64,000 bases of DNA from assembly GCA_965206355.1 (NCBI GenBank), contig OZ242212.1:868001-932000 (forward strand), in the 5' to 3' direction. Below, piece by piece: positions 61,798-64,000 of this stretch (positions are counted from its first letter, which is position 1; every line of letters begins with the position of its first letter). A program made the translations under genes and the position numbers. This DNA is from Spongiihabitans sp965206355. GTDB lineage: Bacteria; Pseudomonadota; Gammaproteobacteria; Arenicellales; Poriferihabitantaceae. The notes under the pieces are model-generated. The model saw only the letters and a list, made by a program, of their open reading frames with translations, was not told the origin of the DNA and did no database searches.

Positions 61798-63114
61798 ATG
61801 ACGCTATCGGCTCATCGTGGTGAAATAGTACATTGTCTGGATGACCCGGGTGATGGTGGGAATGACAATCAATCGGCATGGCAATACTTTGAAGATGGAT
61901 TACTTGTTGTTGACGATGGTCGTGTTGTTGCCTGTGGTGAGGCGCAACATCTGTTGGCTAGTTTGTCCGCTTCGGCAGTTATTCACCAACACGCTGATGG
62001 CTTGATTATTCCCGGATTGGTGGATACGCATATTCATTATCCGCAGTGTGAAATCATTGCCGCTTACGGTACCCAGCTAATGGATTGGTTGCAACAATAT
62101 ACGTTTCCGGTGGAAGAGAAATTTGCAGATCCGAATACTGCTGCGGCGACTGCGGATTTTTTCCTTGATGAGCTATTACGCAATGGCACGACCACTGCCC
62201 TAGTATTTGGAACGGTACACCCGCAGTCGGTGGACGCATTTTTTGTAGCAGCCGAGCAGCGTAATATGAGGATGATATGCGGAAAAGTGATGATGGATCG
62301 AAACGCACCAGCAGGCTTGTGCGATACCTCGCAGCTAAGTTATGCAGACAGTAAGGCGTTAATCAAACGCTGGCACGGAAAAGGTCGATTGGGTTATGCG
62401 ATTACACCGCGATTTGCACCGACATCAAGTGCGGCACAATTAGATATGGCAGGACGGTTATTGCAGGAATATCCCAATGTGCATCTACATACGCATTTAT
62501 CAGAAAATAAAAAAGAATGCCAATGGGTCGGTGAATTATTTCCGGATCGCCGCGATTACCTTGATGTCTATGACCATCATGGGTTGTTAGGCAGGCGCTC
62601 GATTTTCGCGCATGGCATACATTTGTCCGAACGGGAATGGCAATGCCTGCAAAAATCTGAATCCAGTCTGGCATTTTGTCCAACATCCAACCTGTTCATT
62701 GGCAGTGGGCTGTTTAATTTTAATCAGGCAGACGCTTATAATGTGAAGGTCGGTTTCGGTACTGATGTCGGTGGTGGTGATAGTTTCTCGTTGCTACGCA
62801 CCATCAACGAGGGTTATAAAATCCAGCAACTTCAGGCGTATAATCTGTCACCAATACGCTCGCTTTTTCTAGCAACGCTGGGCGGTGCCGCCGTGCTTGA
62901 TTTACAGCGCGATATTGGCAATTTTGAAAAGGGTAAAGAAGCCGATTTTATCGTGCTTGATTACCATGCCACGCCATTGATTGATTTCAGAATAACGCGC
63001 TGTCAAACTTTGATGGAGAAATTATTCGTCATGCAAATGCTCGGCGATGATCGAGCAATAAGAGAGACTTGGATAATGGGACACCAGCAATTTACCCGAG
63101 CAGTTAAGGGGTAA
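61798..63114 (+). CDS. guaD: Guanine deaminase
   Basis: Zinc amidohydrolase turning guanine into xanthine, 438 residues. The metal site starts with IIPGLVDTHIHYPQ near residue 74; HTHLSENKKE, FCPTSNLFIGSGLFN and GFGTDVGGGDSFSLL complete the family set. It is divergent from uraD-hiuH with 200 bp between, so purine catabolism from guanine through urate seems organised here, although xanthine dehydrogenase and urate oxidase are not in the window. Confidence 0.95.
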   Translation: MTLSAHRGEIVHCLDDPGDGGNDNQSAWQYFEDGLLVVDDGRVVACGEAQHLLASLSASAVIHQHADGLIIPGLVDTHIHYPQCEIIAAYGTQLMDWLQQYTFPVEEKFADPNTAAATADFFLDELLRNGTTTALVFGTVHPQSVDAFFVAAEQRNMRMICGKVMMDRNAPAGLCDTSQLSYADSKALIKRWHGKGRLGYAITPRFAPTSSAAQLDMAGRLLQEYPNVHLHTHLSENKKECQWVGELFPDRRDYLDVYDHHGLLGRRSIFAHGIHLSEREWQCLQKSESSLAFCPTSNLFIGSGLFNFNQADAYNVKVGFGTDVGGGDSFSLLRTINEGYKIQQLQAYNLSPIRSLFLATLGGAAVLDLQRDIGNFEKGKEADFIVLDYHATPLIDFRITRCQTLMEKLFVMQMLGDDRAIRETWIMGHQQFTRAVKG

Positions 63115-63253
63115 TGTAGTGGGTAATTTTCGATGCGACTTTAGAGATTGTGCAAAAACCTCCATTTATATGAACGCAAATGCTATGATATTGGTAACCT
63201 AGACAACAGCTTGATTAAGGGGCTGATTTAGCTCCCTAATACCCTTGCAAATT

Positions 63254-64000
63254 ATGTCCATAACGCAATATGTTACCAGACTGTTAAACGCATCGCGCCA
63301 GACCAAGCACGTGATAATCGGGGTGTTGGATGCCGTGCTGGTTTTAATGGCACTGTGGTTGTCATTCTTTTTAAGGCTGGATACCTTCCAATTGCCAGAT
63401 GGTCGAATGGTGTTGCTCATTCTCGTTGCGCCGGTTGTTGCCATCCCCTTTTTTATTGTTAATGGTCTTTATCAAACAGTTATTCGCTATATGGCTACGG
63501 ACATCATCTGGGTGGTGCTTCGTGCTGTTACTGGTTACTGTCTGATTTGGACGTTGCTGGTGTTGCTTTCCGGCATCGGGGGTGTACCACGCTCGGTGAT
63601 TTTAATAAATTGGGTAATCTGTTTGGTTTTCATTGGTGGCTACAGATTTACTGCCGAATGGTTAATCAATGTTTATCTGAGGATACCATATAGTAAGAGC
63701 GAACCAATCATACTCAGGCGAGTGCTCATCTATGGTGCGGGTGAAGCCGGTGTTCAATTAGCGGCCCTTTTATCTTCCAGTCGTCAAACCAAGATAGTTG
63801 GATTTATTGATGACGCATCACGGCTGCATAATCAGGTGATTAAAGGCTTCAAGGTCTATCCGGCTAAAAACCTCAATAGTTTGATACACAAAGTCAGGGT
63901 TTCCGAGATTCTTCTGGCAATGCCTTCGGTTTCCCGTAATAGAAAACGTGAGATTTTCTCGTTATTGGCGACTTTGTCGGTACGGGTTCGCACGTTGCCT
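63254..64000 (+). CDS. NDP-sugar 4,6-dehydratase (CapD/WbpM/PglF-like), 5' part
   Basis: Open from ATG 63254 to the window edge (249 codons). Four membrane helices (for example IIGVLDAVLVLMALWLSFFLR and VILINWVICLVFIGGY) precede a nucleotide-binding domain with RVLIYGAGEAGVQLAALL and VGFIDDASRLHNQVIKGFKVYP. This N-terminal half is typical of large membrane-bound UDP-sugar dehydratases starting O-antigen, capsule or glycan diacetamido-sugar pathways. The catalytic SDR domain lies beyond the window. It may start a polysaccharide locus on the right. Confidence 0.85.
   Translation, partial: MSITQYVTRLLNASRQTKHVIIGVLDAVLVLMALWLSFFLRLDTFQLPDGRMVLLILVAPVVAIPFFIVNGLYQTVIRYMATDIIWVVLRAVTGYCLIWTLLVLLSGIGGVPRSVILINWVICLVFIGGYRFTAEWLINVYLRIPYSKSEPIILRRVLIYGAGEAGVQLAALLSSSRQTKIVGFIDDASRLHNQVIKGFKVYPAKNLNSLIHKVRVSEILLAMPSVSRNRKREIFSLLATLSVRVRTLP

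Overview
The window comes from a gammaproteobacterial chromosome of moderate G+C. The assignment rests on gene order: a 6S-like RNA followed by fau; ygfB-pepP-ubiH-ubiI; divergent smpB and ratA-ratB; hfq-hflX; gyrA-pheA-tyrA-aroA-cmk; and a Pil-Chp-like chemosensory cluster next to yqgE-ruvX-pyrR-pyrB-pyrC'. The insertion sequences (IS1016-group IS1595, IS30 and IS5 remnants) resemble those common in Neisseria and other host-associated bacteria. I cannot name the genus from the sequence alone.

Layout. 0-4.4 kb: a partial MITE, a 6S-like RNA, fau, an EVE-domain protein, a periplasmic cyclophilin and acs. 4.4-10.1 kb: a two-armed glycosyltransferase locus (two GT4 enzymes and a histidine phosphatase on +, two MurG/COG4671-like enzymes on -). 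10.2-11.0 kb: a decayed IS1016-group element with a 139-bp MITE inserted in it. 11.4-19.6 kb: an aromatic/aspartate aminotransferase whose 3' end and terminator-like hairpin are repeated four times, tRNA-Thr(CGT), the ubiquinone hydroxylase block, a small HTH protein, fur and a PfkB-family kinase. 19.6-23 kb: the zinc regulon znuA / zur-znuC-znuB with a palindromic Zur-box candidate between the divergent genes. 23-29 kb: RDD and TerC membrane proteins, then tkt-gap-pgk. 29-38 kb: suhB-like phosphatase, a reduced chemosensory cluster, yqgE, ruvX and pyr genes, cysE. 38-43.5 kb: amtB, a J-domain protein, a penicillin-binding protein, then thyA-folA in visibly more G+C-rich DNA. 43.5-46.9 kb: a mosaic of broken genes around one intact Cas4-like/DnaQ-like DUF2779 nuclease gene, ending in an IS5 remnant and a MITE. 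46.9-59.3 kb: RNA-quality-control and aromatic-biosynthesis housekeeping genes and the catalytic dihydroorotase. 59.3-64 kb: a broken IS30 gene, an intact IS1016-group IS, purine catabolism genes (hiuH, uraD, guaD) and the start of a polysaccharide NDP-sugar dehydratase gene cut by the window edge.

How the genes fit together. Zinc homeostasis, iron control, pyrimidine synthesis (regulator, transcarbamoylase, inactive PyrC' and a distant active PyrC), shikimate-derived amino-acid synthesis and ubiquinone hydroxylation are represented by coherent units. The most unusual content is: (a) a chemosensory cluster at the usual Pil-Chp address in which the kinase homologue has lost its ATPase and receiver domains and its phospho-accepting histidine; (b) a MITE family with 5-bp target duplications whose 139-bp form is open in one frame from end to end and entered a transposase gene in frame; (c) an uncharacterised glycosyltransferase/phosphatase locus; (d) the DUF2779 nuclease island; and (e) a fourfold repeat of a gene's own terminator region.
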